Shown: positions 5,888 through 5,908 of the stretch, piece by piece | Position numbering within the stretch: position 1 is the first letter of the stretch | How the letters are laid out: every line of letters begins with the position of its first letter | Source: an uncultured Collinsella sp. | GTDB lineage: Bacteria > Actinomycetota > Coriobacteriia > Coriobacteriales > Coriobacteriaceae | Direction of reading: 5' to 3' | Assembly: GCA_900549065.1 (NCBI GenBank) | Contig: URNC01000122.1 | Span: forward strand, 1-5,908 | Length of the DNA stretch: 5,908 nt | The notes under the pieces: model-generated | What the model saw: the letters and a program-made list of their open reading frames with translations, nothing else | The model's database searches: none | What the model was told of the DNA's origin: nothing | Position numbers and translations under genes: made by a program

Positions 5888-5908
5888 CTGTCTCTTATAC
5901 ACATCTCC
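5888..5908 (+). other. Nextera/Tn5 mosaic-end sequencing adapter (artefact)
   Basis: CTGTCTCTTATACACATCT (5888-5906) is the reverse complement of the 19-bp Tn5 mosaic end used in Nextera libraries. The next bases, CC, continue as in the adapter on the i7 side. It sits exactly at the window's end, as expected of untrimmed adapter read-through in a draft assembly. Native sequence therefore stops at 5887. Confidence 0.93.

Noticed and set aside
5888..5908. A genuine Tn5 transposon end
   Set aside because: Only the adapter version is present, at the extreme end of the window and followed by the adapter-specific CC. No Tn5 sequence adjoins it.

Overview
The window reads as a piece of a high-GC, gut-type actinobacterial chromosome, most likely a Collinsella-like member of the Coriobacteriia. 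This is an inference from the GC-rich coding style, an apparent leaderless start, the protein families present and the many short palindromic repeats between genes; no marker gene fixes the taxonomy. It looks like one end of a draft contig: the last 21 bases (5888-5908) match a Nextera/Tn5 transposase sequencing adapter and are not native DNA. The first bases fall inside a broken transposase gene.

Layout. 1-288 (minus): 5' fragment of an IS110-family transposase, followed by about 190 bp of its upstream non-coding DNA, where IS110 elements can encode a bridge RNA. 428-840: a gene-free, repeat-rich and partly AT-rich stretch. It holds two imperfect direct repeats 36 bp apart, a 230-bp MITE-like element bounded by 35-bp inverted repeats, and several hairpins. 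881-2824 (minus): a secreted/membrane DUF2207-family protein with a signal peptide, three further membrane segments and a glycine-rich tail. 2825-3381: a 557-bp intergenic region between divergent genes, with a strong perfect hairpin that has no obvious gene to terminate. 3382-4392 (plus): gluQ, the glutamyl-queuosine tRNA(Asp) synthetase, apparently transcribed without a leader. 4408-5132 (minus): a calcineurin-like metallophosphoesterase convergent with gluQ and split by a one-base frameshift. 5218-5457 (minus): a 79-residue two-helix membrane protein of unknown function, 85 bp upstream of the phosphoesterase and probably co-transcribed with it. 5618-5778: a long interrupted palindrome of about 161 bp, followed by a candidate plus-strand promoter and then the adapter.

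The genes do not form one pathway. This is ordinary housekeeping and membrane-protein content separated by repeat-laden intergenic DNA. I see no defence system, CRISPR array, rRNA, tRNA or biosynthetic cluster. The signals most worth following are the two structured intergenic repeat elements (536-765 and 5618-5778), the possible bridge-RNA region of the IS110 remnant, the orphan hairpin at 3209-3246 and the frameshift in the phosphoesterase.
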